64,000 bases of DNA from Craterilacuibacter sp. RT1T (GTDB lineage Bacteria; Pseudomonadota; Gammaproteobacteria; Burkholderiales; Chromobacteriaceae), in assembly GCF_023502145.1 (NCBI RefSeq), contig NZ_JAMFLI010000001.1, positions 620,001-684,000 on the forward strand, written 5' to 3'. The notes below the pieces were generated by a model. The model did no database searches and was not told the DNA's origin. It was given only the letters and a program-made list of their open reading frames with translations. Both the position numbers and the translations under genes were made by a program. This document shows, piece after piece, positions 44,577 to 52,833 of the stretch. Position 1 is the stretch's first letter, and each line of letters opens with the position of its first letter.

Positions 44577-44593
44577 ATACCCTATGTGGGTAT
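44577..44593. promoter_or_regulatory. Palindrome upstream of the TetR gene: candidate operator
   Basis: ATACCC-TATGT-GGGTAT is a perfect 6-bp inverted repeat with a 5-bp centre, 17 bp in all, 35 bp before the TetR start codon and overlapping the patatin stop codon. The size and symmetry fit a TetR operator. No second copy was found near the wax synthase, phasin or reductase genes. Confidence 0.4.
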
Positions 44594-45754
44594 TTTGTCG
44601 CCCAGCTTATATTTAAGTTTATCCAGTGTGCGCTCCAGATTTTGCAAGGTGCCGCTTAGCCCCTTTTTTTTCGGCAACAGCAAACTGCGGTTTTTATCGG
44701 TGATGACCGCCATATTCAGCTTGAGACCGTGTTTTTCCAGTAGCGGAGACAGCGTCTGGTGCCGCCGGTACAGGTCGGTGCGGGTGTGCTGGTAGGCGTG
44801 CTCGCACAAGCTGCGGCGGTCGCGATAGCTAAATACATTGGCGAAGAAAATGGCCTCGTTGTCACGGGCCGGCTCGAACAGCAGCACGTCTGCGTGCGGG
44901 TATTCGTGTTTGTAGCGGCTCATGCCGGTATGCAGGCGTGAATGGATGATGGCGCGAAAGGTCTGGGACAAGACGCCAGGCAGGCCACGCTCGTATAGCT
45001 TGTGGGTGTTGGTCTGTTCTTTGGGGGCGCGGTAAGGCACCAGCGGATTGACGCAGAGCACCAGATCGGCGCCTTGTTCCAGCGCCACCGACGCATGCAG
45101 CGTCTTGATCAGGGCGCCGTCCACATAATAGCGATCCCTGATTTTGACCGGCGGAAACAGGCCGGGCAGGGCGGTGCTGGCTTGTACCGCCTTGGATACC
45201 GTGATGTCGTCAAAACCGGGCGAGCCAAAGGCAACGGCCTGACCGGAGTCAAGGTCGGTCGCGATGATGGACAGGCGGTGATGCAGGGCGTGGAAGTCAT
45301 TGCTAAAGCCGTCCTTGCTGAACAGTTCGGCCAGAATGCGGTCTATGCCCTGACCGTCAAACAGTCCGGTCGGGATGGCTTGATTGAGTTGTTGTAATGA
45401 CTCGAACAGGCCATGGCGGCAAGGCGCAGCCAGATAGTGCTGCAATGAAGAGGCCAGCAGGCCAGGCAACATGCCAACGCGGCTCAGGTACTCGCTCAGG
45501 GCCGGGTGCAGCAGTGTGCCGGGGTCAAACATCACGGCGGCGTCATCATTGATCAGGATGCGGGCCAGACGCGCAGGCGGAATGTTGTTGGCGAGTATGG
45601 AGGCGATGAGTGCGCCCGAGCTTACACCGACATAAAAATCGACATGGCCAAAGTCCAGGCCGTCTATGGCTTCGGCCAGTGCGGCGCAGGCACCCACCTC
45701 GTAGATGCCGCCCAATGGTCCGCCGCCTGCCAAGGCAATACCGATTTTGCTCAT
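44582..45754 (-). CDS. Patatin-like phospholipase / lipid hydrolase
   Basis: 390 aa starting MSKIGIALAGGGPLGGIYEVG. The patatin features are all present: oxyanion GGGPLGG near residue 10, nucleophile Ser in GVSSGAL (G-x-S-x-G) near residue 45 and Asp in YVDGALI (D-G-A) near 209. It should deacylate lipids in the cytoplasm, with no signal peptide. Its place between the TetR and phasin genes suggests mobilisation of storage lipid or PHA-granule surface lipid; some PHA depolymerases are patatin-like, but the substrate is not shown. Confidence 0.87.
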   Translation of the reverse strand: MSKIGIALAGGGPLGGIYEVGACAALAEAIDGLDFGHVDFYVGVSSGALIASILANNIPPARLARILINDDAAVMFDPGTLLHPALSEYLSRVGMLPGLLASSLQHYLAAPCRHGLFESLQQLNQAIPTGLFDGQGIDRILAELFSKDGFSNDFHALHHRLSIIATDLDSGQAVAFGSPGFDDITVSKAVQASTALPGLFPPVKIRDRYYVDGALIKTLHASVALEQGADLVLCVNPLVPYRAPKEQTNTHKLYERGLPGVLSQTFRAIIHSRLHTGMSRYKHEYPHADVLLFEPARDNEAIFFANVFSYRDRRSLCEHAYQHTRTDLYRRHQTLSPLLEKHGLKLNMAVITDKNRSLLLPKKKGLSGTLQNLERTLDKLKYKLGDKIPT

Positions 45755-45771
45755 CTGTTCCCCCTTCCGTT

Positions 45772-45797
45772 AAAAAGCCCGGCACGAAGGCCGGGCT
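45772..45797 (-). terminator. Terminator of the phasin gene
   Basis: AGCCCGGC and GCCGGGCT form an 8-bp stem; on the minus strand it ends in five T (45776-45772). It sits 24 bp after the phasin stop and before the patatin gene, so the two are separate transcripts unless read through. Confidence 0.82.
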
Positions 45798-45821
45798 TGT
45801 GCACTGTGGTGCCGTCGCGCT

Positions 45822-46430
45822 TTAAGCGCTTGCGGCTTCCGTCTTGTCGGTGCTGCTGTCTTCTGCCTTGGCTGGTGCTGCTGCTTCAGCCACTACCTCG
45901 GCGGCAGGAGCAACTTCAGCGGCCGGCTTTTTAGCGCGAACCGGTTTTTTTTCTGCAGGCGCAGCAACAGCAACAGCGGTGGCGGCAGGCTTGCTGGCGC
46001 GTACGGCTTTGGCTGCGACCGGCTTGGCGCGAGGCGCTTCTTCTGCTTGCTGGGCTTCGGTCAGTTGCTGTACGACTTCAGTCAGCTCGGCAACACGCTT
46101 GCTCAGCTTTTCTACATCCTTGCGGGTCGGCATGCCCAGGCTGGACACGGCGCGAGCAACGCGGTCTTCGAATACCTGCTCCAGGCGACCCCAGGTGCCG
46201 ACGGTCTTGTCGGCCACTTCGGCGATTTTCTCGTCAGCGACCTGACGGGTTTTGGCTTGCAGTACTTCACCTTCTTTTACCAGCGCGTCAAAGACCTTGC
46301 CGCCTTCTTCCTGGGTCTTGGCATAAGCACCCAGACCGGCCAGCCAGATCTGCTGGGCAGATTCGCGAATGGTCGAAGCCAGTTGGTTTTCGGTTACCGA
46401 GCTTGCGAGCGCTTTGAGTTTCTTGGCCAT
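45822..46430 (-). CDS. phaF: Phasin / PhaF-like PHA granule-associated protein
   Basis: 202 aa. Residues 1-120 form the amphipathic phasin domain (IRESAQQIWLAGLGAYAKTQEEGGKVFDALVKEG, then a leucine-zipper-like RKDVEKLSKRVAELTEVVQQLTEAQ). Residues 130-202 are an Ala/Lys/Pro-rich tail (AKPVAAKAVRASKPAA, EKKPVRAKKPAAEVAPAAE) like that of histone H1 and of Pseudomonas PhaF, which binds DNA and helps partition granules. It coats PHA granules. The gene is divergent from the acyl-CoA reductase. Confidence 0.88.
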   Translation of the reverse strand: MAKKLKALASSVTENQLASTIRESAQQIWLAGLGAYAKTQEEGGKVFDALVKEGEVLQAKTRQVADEKIAEVADKTVGTWGRLEQVFEDRVARAVSSLGMPTRKDVEKLSKRVAELTEVVQQLTEAQQAEEAPRAKPVAAKAVRASKPAATAVAVAAPAEKKPVRAKKPAAEVAPAAEVVAEAAAPAKAEDSSTDKTEAASA

Positions 46431-46477
46431 GATGACCTCCTAGGTGCATTGTTTGTTGGGGGAGTTCTTTGTCTGTA

Positions 46478-46490
46478 CTTACAGTGTAAG
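46478..46490. promoter_or_regulatory. Palindrome CTTACAGTGTAAG with a repeated half in the phasin-reductase gap
   Basis: CTTACA-G-TGTAAG is a perfect 13-bp palindrome in the divergent gap; CAGTGTAAG recurs at 46568-46576, 32 bp before the reductase start. The two sites flank both promoters, which would suit a shared regulator. No known consensus is matched. Confidence 0.3.
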
Positions 46491-46608
46491 GCGGAAAATT
46501 AGAGGGATCAGCCTAATCAGCACAAGCGATAAAAACTATGGCATATTGCATCCGCATACAGAGGTGGCAGTGTAAGTGGCTAGATACGACACGAGGAGTC
46601 AAAACAAT

Positions 46609-48591
46609 ATGCAGTATTTTATTACCGGTGCCAGCGGTTTTATCGGCAAACGTCTGGTGCGCAAGCTGCTGCAGCGCGAGGGCAGCGTGGTACATTTCCT
46701 GATGCGCGAGGGTGATCCGGCGCGTGTCGAGGAACTCAGAACGTATTGGGGAGTGGACGAAAGCAGGGCGATTGCCATTGCCGGTGACCTGACCCAGCCG
46801 CTTCTGGGCGTGAGTACCGAAGATGCTGTGCGTTTGCAACATAAAGTCGATCACTTTTTCCATCTGGCTGCCGTTTATGATCTCGGTGCTGATGCCGAAA
46901 CCCAGCAGCGCACCAATGTAGAAGGCACGCGCCAGACCGTGCGCTTTGCCGAAGCCATCGCGGCCGGCCATTTCCATTTGTTTAGCTCGATTGCTGCGGC
47001 CGGCCTGTTTGAAGGGCTGTTCCGTGAAGACATGTTCGATGAGGCCGAGCATCTCGATCATCCGTATTTCCGCACCAAGCATGACTCGGAAGGCATTGTG
47101 CGGCGCGAGTGCACATTGCCGTGGCGCATCTACCGCCCGGGCATGGTGGTGGGCGATTCGCTAACCGGCGAGATGGACAAGATAGACGGGCCTTATTACT
47201 TCTTCAAGCTGATCCAGAAGCTGCGCCGCCTGCTGCCGCCGTGGATGCCGACCATAGGGGTGGAGGGGGGGCGCATCAATGTGGTGCCGGTCGATTTTGT
47301 CGTCAATGCCGTCGACCATATCGCCCACCTTGAGGGTGAAAACGGCCAGTGTTTCCACCTGACCGATCCGTCGCCTATGCGCGTGGGCGATCTGCTCAAT
47401 ACCTTTGCCCGTGCCGCGCATGCGCCGGAAATGGCGCTCAGGATCAATGCCGCATTATTTGGCTTTATTCCGCGCCATCTGGTGAAAATGGTGATGGCGC
47501 TGGGGCCGGTACGCCGCGTGCGCGATGCGCTGATGCAGGACTTGGGCTTGCCGGAAGATGTGTTCGGCTTCATTAATTACCCGACGCGCTTTGATTGCCG
47601 CGAGACCCGCCGTGCGCTTAAAGGCACCGATATCAGCGTGCCGCCGCTGGATACCTATGCCTGGCGTTTGTGGGATTACTGGGAACGCCATCTGGATCCG
47701 GCGCTGTTTGTCGACCGCTCGCTCAAAGGCCAGGTCGAAGGGCGCGTGGTGCTGGTGACCGGGGCGACTTCGGGCATAGGCAAGGCAACCGCACTCAAGC
47801 TGCTGGAAGCCGGTGCCATTGTGCTGACCATTGCGCGCGACCCGCAAAAGATAGAAGAAACATGCCGCGAGTTTGCCGAGGCCGGATTCACCCTGCATGT
47901 TTATCAGGGCGACATTGCCGATATGGCCGAAGCCGAGGCGCTGACCGCCCAGATTCTGGCGGATCATGGCACGGTGGATATTCTGGTCAATAATGCCGGG
48001 CGCTCGATCCGGCGCGCGATCGAGGATTCCTTCGACCGCTTCCATGATTTTGAGCGCACCATGCAGCTTAACTACTTTGGCGCACTCAAGGTCAGCATGG
48101 GCGTGTTGCCCGGGATGATCGAACAAAAGCGCGGCCATATCATCAACATCTCGTCCATTGGCGTGCTGACCAATGCACCGCGTTTTGCTGCCTATGTTGC
48201 ATCCAAGTCGGCGCTGGATGCCTGGGCGCGTACGGCGGCATCGGAGTTTGCCGACAAGGGCGTGCACTTCACCTGTATCAATATGCCCCTGGTCAAAACG
48301 CCGATGATTGCACCGACCAAGCTATACGATCAGGTGCCGACGCTGACGCCGGAAGAGGCCGCCGACATGATCTGCGACACCATTATCAATAAGCAGGTGC
48401 GTCTGGCGACCCGTCTGGGCACACTGGGGCAGGTGCTGCATGCCGTGGCGCCACGCGTGGCGCAGGTGATCATGAACACGAGCTTCCGCACCTTTGCCGA
48501 TGCGCCCAAGTCGAAAGACGGCAGCAAGGCGGCACGTCCTACCGGCAATCAGACGGCCTTGTCCGAGATGATGCGCGGGATTTACTTCTAA
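46609..48591 (+). CDS. Two-domain fatty acyl-CoA reductase (alcohol-forming, Maqu_2507-like)
   Basis: 660 aa from ATG 46609 (MQYFITGASGFIGKRLV), with GAGGAG 11 nt upstream. The N-terminal extended-SDR domain (to about residue 370) has TGASGFIG and the Y-x3-K pair in HPYFRTKHDSE, plus HFFHLAAVYDLGAD and YRPGMVVGDS. A second classical SDR (about 380-650) has TGATSGIGKAT, VNNAGRSIRR and YVASKSALDAW. The length, domain order and long identical blocks recalled from Marinobacter fatty acyl-CoA reductases (GEMDKIDGPYYFFK, FDRFHDFERTMQLNYFG) strongly indicate four-electron reduction of acyl-CoA to fatty alcohol. Stop codon lies in a dispersed repeat. Confidence 0.87.
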   Translation: MQYFITGASGFIGKRLVRKLLQREGSVVHFLMREGDPARVEELRTYWGVDESRAIAIAGDLTQPLLGVSTEDAVRLQHKVDHFFHLAAVYDLGADAETQQRTNVEGTRQTVRFAEAIAAGHFHLFSSIAAAGLFEGLFREDMFDEAEHLDHPYFRTKHDSEGIVRRECTLPWRIYRPGMVVGDSLTGEMDKIDGPYYFFKLIQKLRRLLPPWMPTIGVEGGRINVVPVDFVVNAVDHIAHLEGENGQCFHLTDPSPMRVGDLLNTFARAAHAPEMALRINAALFGFIPRHLVKMVMALGPVRRVRDALMQDLGLPEDVFGFINYPTRFDCRETRRALKGTDISVPPLDTYAWRLWDYWERHLDPALFVDRSLKGQVEGRVVLVTGATSGIGKATALKLLEAGAIVLTIARDPQKIEETCREFAEAGFTLHVYQGDIADMAEAEALTAQILADHGTVDILVNNAGRSIRRAIEDSFDRFHDFERTMQLNYFGALKVSMGVLPGMIEQKRGHIINISSIGVLTNAPRFAAYVASKSALDAWARTAASEFADKGVHFTCINMPLVKTPMIAPTKLYDQVPTLTPEEAADMICDTIINKQVRLATRLGTLGQVLHAVAPRVAQVIMNTSFRTFADAPKSKDGSKAARPTGNQTALSEMMRGIYF

Positions 48592-48741
48592 GAGCGTGTT
48601 CACGCTCTCGCGAGCGAGGGCGAGGGCGAGACAAGGCGAAAACGGCTGAGAAAGCGGAATGTACAGGTGGTACATGAGCATTTCGAAGCTGTTTTTAACG
48701 CCGTATCGCCGATGCGCAGCAGATCGTGAACAGGTTCTAAG
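48589..48741 (+). repeat. Dispersed intergenic repeat, copy A (153 bp)
   Basis: This segment matches 56860-57006 in reverse orientation over its whole length; the only difference I find is a 6-bp expansion with one substitution in a GAGGGCGAG tract. One end is an 8-bp-arm hairpin (AGAGCGTG-TT-CACGCTCT, 48591-48608), and TGTAC/GTACA forms another inside. It contains the stop codons of both flanking convergent genes: TAA of the reductase at one end and TAG of the lipase at the other. There is no coding capacity and no target-site duplication. Confidence 0.95.
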
Positions 48742-49669
48742 CCAGACGGCGCCGCTGTTCGGTGCCTTTATCCGTGCTGGCCGGGCAGGTGTTGCCGGCC
48801 AGCAACTGGCACAGCAGTGCCGAGGTTTGCCCGGTGTACAGCAGGGCGAGGTGGCCGGTCGCCGCCATCTCGATATCAACAGCGCCGTTCAGGCGCTGTT
48901 TGTCTTGTGGCGTAACAAAGTCGTCGTGGCTGGTGCGTACCGAGGTCACGGCAATGGCAGGCAGCGTTTCGCCCAGTGCATTGAGCCATGCCGAGTCCGG
49001 CTGCATCTGGCGCGCGTTTTCGCCCATGCCCAGACAGGCGAGTTTGCTACCGCGGTGTGGGCTGGCCAGCGTGATCAGTTGGGTGACAGGGCCGGCTCCA
49101 TGACGCTTGAGGTAGGCGCGGCTGACCAGTCCGCCCATGCTGTGCCCGATCAAATGCACACTTTGGGCACCGGTGGCAGCGCAGACTTCGCGTATGCGCT
49201 GATCCAGTTGTATTTCCAGTGTGTCTATGCCGGCCAGTGGTGGTGTCAGGCTAAGCGTGGCGACGACATGGCCGGCGGCTTCCAGTTCACGGCGTATCTT
49301 CCACCACACCCCCCGGCTGCAACCATAACCGTGTACCAGCAAAACCACGCTGTGGCTGGCGCGCAGACGGTCGGGGCGCATCCATAGTTTCTCGAACGGC
49401 AGCAGCAGGCTGAAGGTAAAGACATAGGCCAGATATTCATGCAGCAGCATGCCTAGCCAGCGCATCAGGCCAAGCGGTGCGGCCGCAGAGGCGTACCGGC
49501 GGGAGAAAACCCAGATAAAAGCCATGGTCAGCATGCGCAGCATCAGCATGGCCAAGAGCGCCAGCAGCAGGGTGTGCATCAGGCTGGTGTCGGCCAGATG
49601 GTGAATCAGCGCGCTATCCAGAGCCAGTTCGGCCAGCAGCAAAAGCAAAAGGGAAGACGGGATGTTCAT
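48737..49669 (-). CDS. Membrane-associated alpha/beta-hydrolase (lipase-like)
   Basis: 310 aa. Three hydrophobic segments cover residues 5-90 (SSLLLLLLAELAL, LMHTLLLALLAMLMLRMLTMAF, YLAYVFTFSLLLPF), then an alpha/beta-hydrolase with oxyanion region VLLVHGYGCSRGVWW near 110, nucleophile GHSMGGLVSRAYLK near residue 175, Asp in the VTSVRTSHDDFVTP region and His in ATGHLALLY. It resembles triacylglycerol lipases that act on membrane or stored lipid. The start codon lies in the loop of a hairpin (49654-49688). It is convergent with the reductase gene across the dispersed repeat. Confidence 0.85.
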   Translation of the reverse strand: MNIPSSLLLLLLAELALDSALIHHLADTSLMHTLLLALLAMLMLRMLTMAFIWVFSRRYASAAAPLGLMRWLGMLLHEYLAYVFTFSLLLPFEKLWMRPDRLRASHSVVLLVHGYGCSRGVWWKIRRELEAAGHVVATLSLTPPLAGIDTLEIQLDQRIREVCAATGAQSVHLIGHSMGGLVSRAYLKRHGAGPVTQLITLASPHRGSKLACLGMGENARQMQPDSAWLNALGETLPAIAVTSVRTSHDDFVTPQDKQRLNGAVDIEMAATGHLALLYTGQTSALLCQLLAGNTCPASTDKGTEQRRRLA

Positions 49670-49688
49670 GATTTGAGCATCCCGTCTT
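49654..49688 (-). other. Hairpin enclosing the lipase start codon
   Basis: AAGACGGGATG (49654-49664) pairs with CATCCCGTCTT (49678-49688), an 11-bp stem whose 13-nt loop holds the lipase ATG (49669-49667). The minus-strand stem continues into codons 2-6. It may be the terminator of the nitroreductase gene upstream, or it may hide the lipase start from ribosomes; no ribosome-binding site is visible for the lipase. Confidence 0.55.
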
Positions 49689-49717
49689 TTGTATGTGGCG
49701 TCAATCGGTCTTGCGTT

Positions 49718-50476
49718 TTAGTTCTTGATATCGATCAGGCCAAAGCCCTGGCGCTGCAGCGCATCGCCCACGGTCGGGAAGTAGTCAACTTTGTAGTAGT
49801 TGGTGGTGGCCTGGATATAGGAGGGCATATCGAACTGGCCTTGTGCGTCCCACCAGTGGCGTAAGGCGGCATCGTAGTCGCGTATGCCGGCGTTCACCTT
49901 GTCGCTGTCGTAGCGCTCGTTCAGGGCGAAAGATTCCAATGGTACGCGCGGCTTGATGCGCGGCAGCTTGTCCGGGTCGGGTACGCCCAAGGTGGTACCG
50001 ACCAGCGGGAAAGTACGCGCAGGCAGGCCGAATAGTTCGATCAGTGCCTGCGGATTGTTGCGGATGCCGCCGATGGCGGTGGTGCCGTAGCCCAGCGAGC
50101 CTGCTGCCATTTGCAGTGCCTGCAGCATGATGCCGGCGTCGACAGCGCCTACGATTAGCCCTTCTGCACACTGGTCTATCACCTGTTTTTCGCCGGCCAT
50201 GGCCACGGCGTTGGCAGTGCGGTTGAAGTCGATCAGGATGGTGATAAAGACATCGGCCGCGGCAACCTGCGGCTGGCCGCCGGCGATCTGGGCAATCTTG
50301 CGTATGGTGTCTTTGTCGCGGGTAACAATCAGCGAAATCTGTTCGCCATTGACCGAAGTCGGCGCCTGCTGCGCCGCGCTGAGAATGATTTGCAGATCCT
50401 TGTCGCTCACCGGTGCACCGGAGAAGTTGCGGATGGAGCGGCGCTCCAGCATTTGTTGAATCACAGGATTGGGCAT
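49718..50476 (-). CDS. Nitroreductase-family NAD(P)H oxidoreductase (NfsA/FRP type)
   Basis: 252 aa, typical NfsA-group length. The FMN-binding motifs are ERRSIRNFSGAPVSD near residue 11, QQAPTSVNGEQ near 35 and the central GLIVGAVDAGIMLQALQMAAGSLGYGT near 106. It would reduce quinones, flavins or nitroaromatics using NAD(P)H. It starts 25 bp downstream of the LD-carboxypeptidase stop on the same strand, so co-transcription is possible. Confidence 0.87.
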   Translation of the reverse strand: MPNPVIQQMLERRSIRNFSGAPVSDKDLQIILSAAQQAPTSVNGEQISLIVTRDKDTIRKIAQIAGGQPQVAAADVFITILIDFNRTANAVAMAGEKQVIDQCAEGLIVGAVDAGIMLQALQMAAGSLGYGTTAIGGIRNNPQALIELFGLPARTFPLVGTTLGVPDPDKLPRIKPRVPLESFALNERYDSDKVNAGIRDYDAALRHWWDAQGQFDMPSYIQATTNYYKVDYFPTVGDALQRQGFGLIDIKN

Positions 50477-50500
50477 GGCGTGTCCTTGTTGTTTTAGTGT

Positions 50501-51604
50501 TCAGAGTACGGTGGTCAGTGCGGCAAAATCCAGACCGCTTGCGCTGGTGGTCGGGTAGTCGGGGAAGGTGACGCTATAGCCCCAGGTGTCGGTTGCAAGC
50601 GTGGCCATTGCGCCCAGAGGGAAAGTGGCCTTGTTGCGGATATGGCCAAACGGGAAGCCGGTGAATACCGGCACGCCGGTGACCTTGCGTATATGTTGGG
50701 CCACGGTTTCCAGCGTATAGCTTGGGTCGTAGTAATCCTTGGTGTTTTCCAGCGAAAAATCCCCCAGTACGATGGCGCGCTGGCGTTTGAGTACGCCGGC
50801 CAGATTCAGTTGCTGCAGCATGCGCTCGACACGGTAAGGCTGTTCACCTACATCCTCCAGAAACAGGATGCCACCCTCTATAGCCGGAAAATAGGGTGTG
50901 CCGACCAGATGCGAGAGCACGCTCAGATTGCCGCCCCAGAACAGGCCGTCGGTCTTTAGCGCATGCATGGGGGCCGCATCGACCCGGATGCTGAGCGGGC
51001 GACTGGTGCTGGCGCGGGTAAAGGCATTCATGGTGTCTATGCTGGGCACCGGCGCGCCAAAGTCGCTGTACAGCATGGGGCCGGCGAAACTGGTGACGCC
51101 GCCTTGTGCCAGTAGCGCCAGCTGGATGGCAGTAAAGTCGCTGTAGCCCATGACCAGTGTGCCGGCTTCCTTGAATAGCGGGCACAAACGGGCCCAGTCG
51201 ATAAACGGCAGCAAGCGCATGGCGCCATAGCCGCCGCGTGCCGACAGCACGATCTTGGGCGGCGCGGCATGGCTGATGCCGTTGAAGTCGGCCAGACGCT
51301 CGGCATCGGTGCCGGCGAAGCGCTGGAAGCGGCGGCTTAGGCAGGCGAGGTTGTCCAGCCGGTAGCCGGCCTGACTCAGGCGCTGTACGCCGTACTCGGC
51401 GCGTATGCTTTGCGGCAGCAAGCCGGAGGGCGCAACGACGCGAATCAGTGGCGTGATGGACAAGGACGGAATCGGCGCGGGTGTAGGGAGGGGGGCTGTC
51501 GTCGGTTTCACTCGGGTGCTGCATCCTGGCAAGAGCCCCAGTGTGCCGAAAACGGCCAGTGCCTGCATCAGGGTGCGTCGGGTCGGATCGGGTAGCTTGG
51601 GCAT
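50501..51604 (-). CDS. LD-carboxypeptidase (peptidase S66), exported
   Basis: 367 aa. The N-terminus TRRTLMQALAVFGTLGLLPGCS combines a twin-Arg-like start with a lipobox L-P-G-C near residue 28, so it is probably a lipoprotein. The S66 core has VVAPSGLLPQS, SARGGYGAMRLLPFIDW near residue 121 and the nucleophile Ser in MGYSDFTAIQLALLAQGG near 152; the Glu-His pair is in the later GGNLSVLSHLVGTP and PFGHIRNKAT segments. It removes the terminal D-Ala from murein tetrapeptides; unlike cytoplasmic LdcA, it is predicted to act in the periplasm. Confidence 0.82.
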   Translation of the reverse strand: MPKLPDPTRRTLMQALAVFGTLGLLPGCSTRVKPTTAPLPTPAPIPSLSITPLIRVVAPSGLLPQSIRAEYGVQRLSQAGYRLDNLACLSRRFQRFAGTDAERLADFNGISHAAPPKIVLSARGGYGAMRLLPFIDWARLCPLFKEAGTLVMGYSDFTAIQLALLAQGGVTSFAGPMLYSDFGAPVPSIDTMNAFTRASTSRPLSIRVDAAPMHALKTDGLFWGGNLSVLSHLVGTPYFPAIEGGILFLEDVGEQPYRVERMLQQLNLAGVLKRQRAIVLGDFSLENTKDYYDPSYTLETVAQHIRKVTGVPVFTGFPFGHIRNKATFPLGAMATLATDTWGYSVTFPDYPTTSASGLDFAALTTVL

Positions 51605-51728
51605 GATGATGGGCGTGTTGCTTGCAGACAGGATGATAACAGTCTAGATGCGAATTGCCGCAATGCTGTTATTCCGTAATGCACTAAGCTTTCAAAAAAA
51701 TACAGCATAACGATATATCCAGTTGATT

Positions 51729-51757
51729 TTGCAGCACGGCCAAGGCTTGGGTAGATT
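51729..51757 (+). promoter_or_regulatory. Candidate promoter of cysDN
   Basis: TTGCAG (51729-51734) and TAGATT (51752-51757) are spaced by 17 bp, about 55 bp before the cysD ATG. AT-rich sequence upstream (51661-51720) could hold a CysB site, but no defined CysB consensus exists to test by eye. Confidence 0.5.
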
Positions 51758-51810
51758 ACTTGTCATGACAGGGTGATGTGACCCGCAACCGGCTGTAAGG
51801 GCAGAATACG

Positions 51811-52737
51811 ATGAAGATCCATAGCGCACGCTTAACCCATCTGCGGCAACTCGAGGCCGAGTCCATTCATATCCTGCGCGAAGTCGCGGCAGAGTTTGAC
51901 CATCCGGTCATGCTGTATTCGATCGGCAAGGATTCGGCCGTGATGCTGCATCTGGCGCTTAAGGCTTTTCATCCGGGCAAGCTGCCTTTCCCCTTGCTGC
52001 ATGTGGACACCACCTGGAAGTTTGGCGAGATGGTGGCGTTTCGCGATCAGGTGGCGAAGAAATTCGGTCTGGATCTGATCGTGCATATCAATCAGGAAGG
52101 CATACGCAACAACGTCAACCCGTTCACCGTTGGCTCGGCCAAGCATACCGACGTGATGAAAACCGAAGGCCTGAAGCAGGCGCTGGACCAGTATGGTTTT
52201 GATGCCGCTTTTGGCGGGGCGCGCCGCGACGAGGAAAAATCGCGCGCCAAGGAGCGGGTGTATTCCTTTCGCGACAGCAAGCACCGCTGGGATCCGAAAA
52301 ACCAGCGTCCCGAACTGTGGAATATCTATAACAGCCGCGTCAACAAAGGCGAGAGCATACGCGTGTTCCCGCTTTCCAACTGGACCGAGCTGGATATCTG
52401 GCAATACATCTATCTGGAAAACATCGACATCGTGCCGCTGTATTTTGCCGCCGAGCGCGAGGTGGTCGAGCGCGACGGTACGCTGATTATGATAGACGAC
52501 GCGCGCATCCTGACTTATCTGACGGATGAGGAAAAGGCGCGCATTCACAAGAAAAAGGTGCGCTTCCGTACGCTGGGCTGCTATCCGCTGACCGGTGCGG
52601 TCGAGTCCGAGGCCGACAGCCTGACCGATGTGATTCAGGAAATGCTGCTGACCCGTACCTCCGAGCGTCAGGGGCGCGTGATCGATCACGACCAAAGCGC
52701 CTCCATGGAAAAGAAAAAGATCGAAGGGTATTTCTGA
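51811..52737 (+). CDS. cysD: Sulfate adenylyltransferase subunit 2
   Basis: 308 aa. The PP-loop is [19 protein letters not shown] near residue 35 (SxGKDS), followed by [29 protein letters not shown] and the C-terminal family block [24 protein letters not shown]. With CysN it forms adenosine 5'-phosphosulfate from ATP and sulfate. First gene of cysDN; cysN begins 96 bp later. GTAAGGG lies near the start. This is the entry to assimilatory sulfate reduction; cysC and cysH are not in the window. Confidence 0.95.
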   Translation: MKIHSARLTHLRQLEAESIHILREVAAEFDHPVMLYSIGKDSAVMLHLALKAFHPGKLPFPLLHVDTTWKFGEMVAFRDQVAKKFGLDLIVHINQEGIRNNVNPFTVGSAKHTDVMKTEGLKQALDQYGFDAAFGGARRDEEKSRAKERVYSFRDSKHRWDPKNQRPELWNIYNSRVNKGESIRVFPLSNWTELDIWQYIYLENIDIVPLYFAAEREVVERDGTLIMIDDARILTYLTDEEKARIHKKKVRFRTLGCYPLTGAVESEADSLTDVIQEMLLTRTSERQGRVIDHDQSASMEKKKIEGYF

Positions 52738-52833
52738 CATTCAGGCCGTAGCGAGTCGGAGTCGGGCATCAAGCTGGGCATGTCCTTGCTGCGCCTCCGT
52801 TCACGACGCCCTAAGCCCTCTAAGGAACACAGT

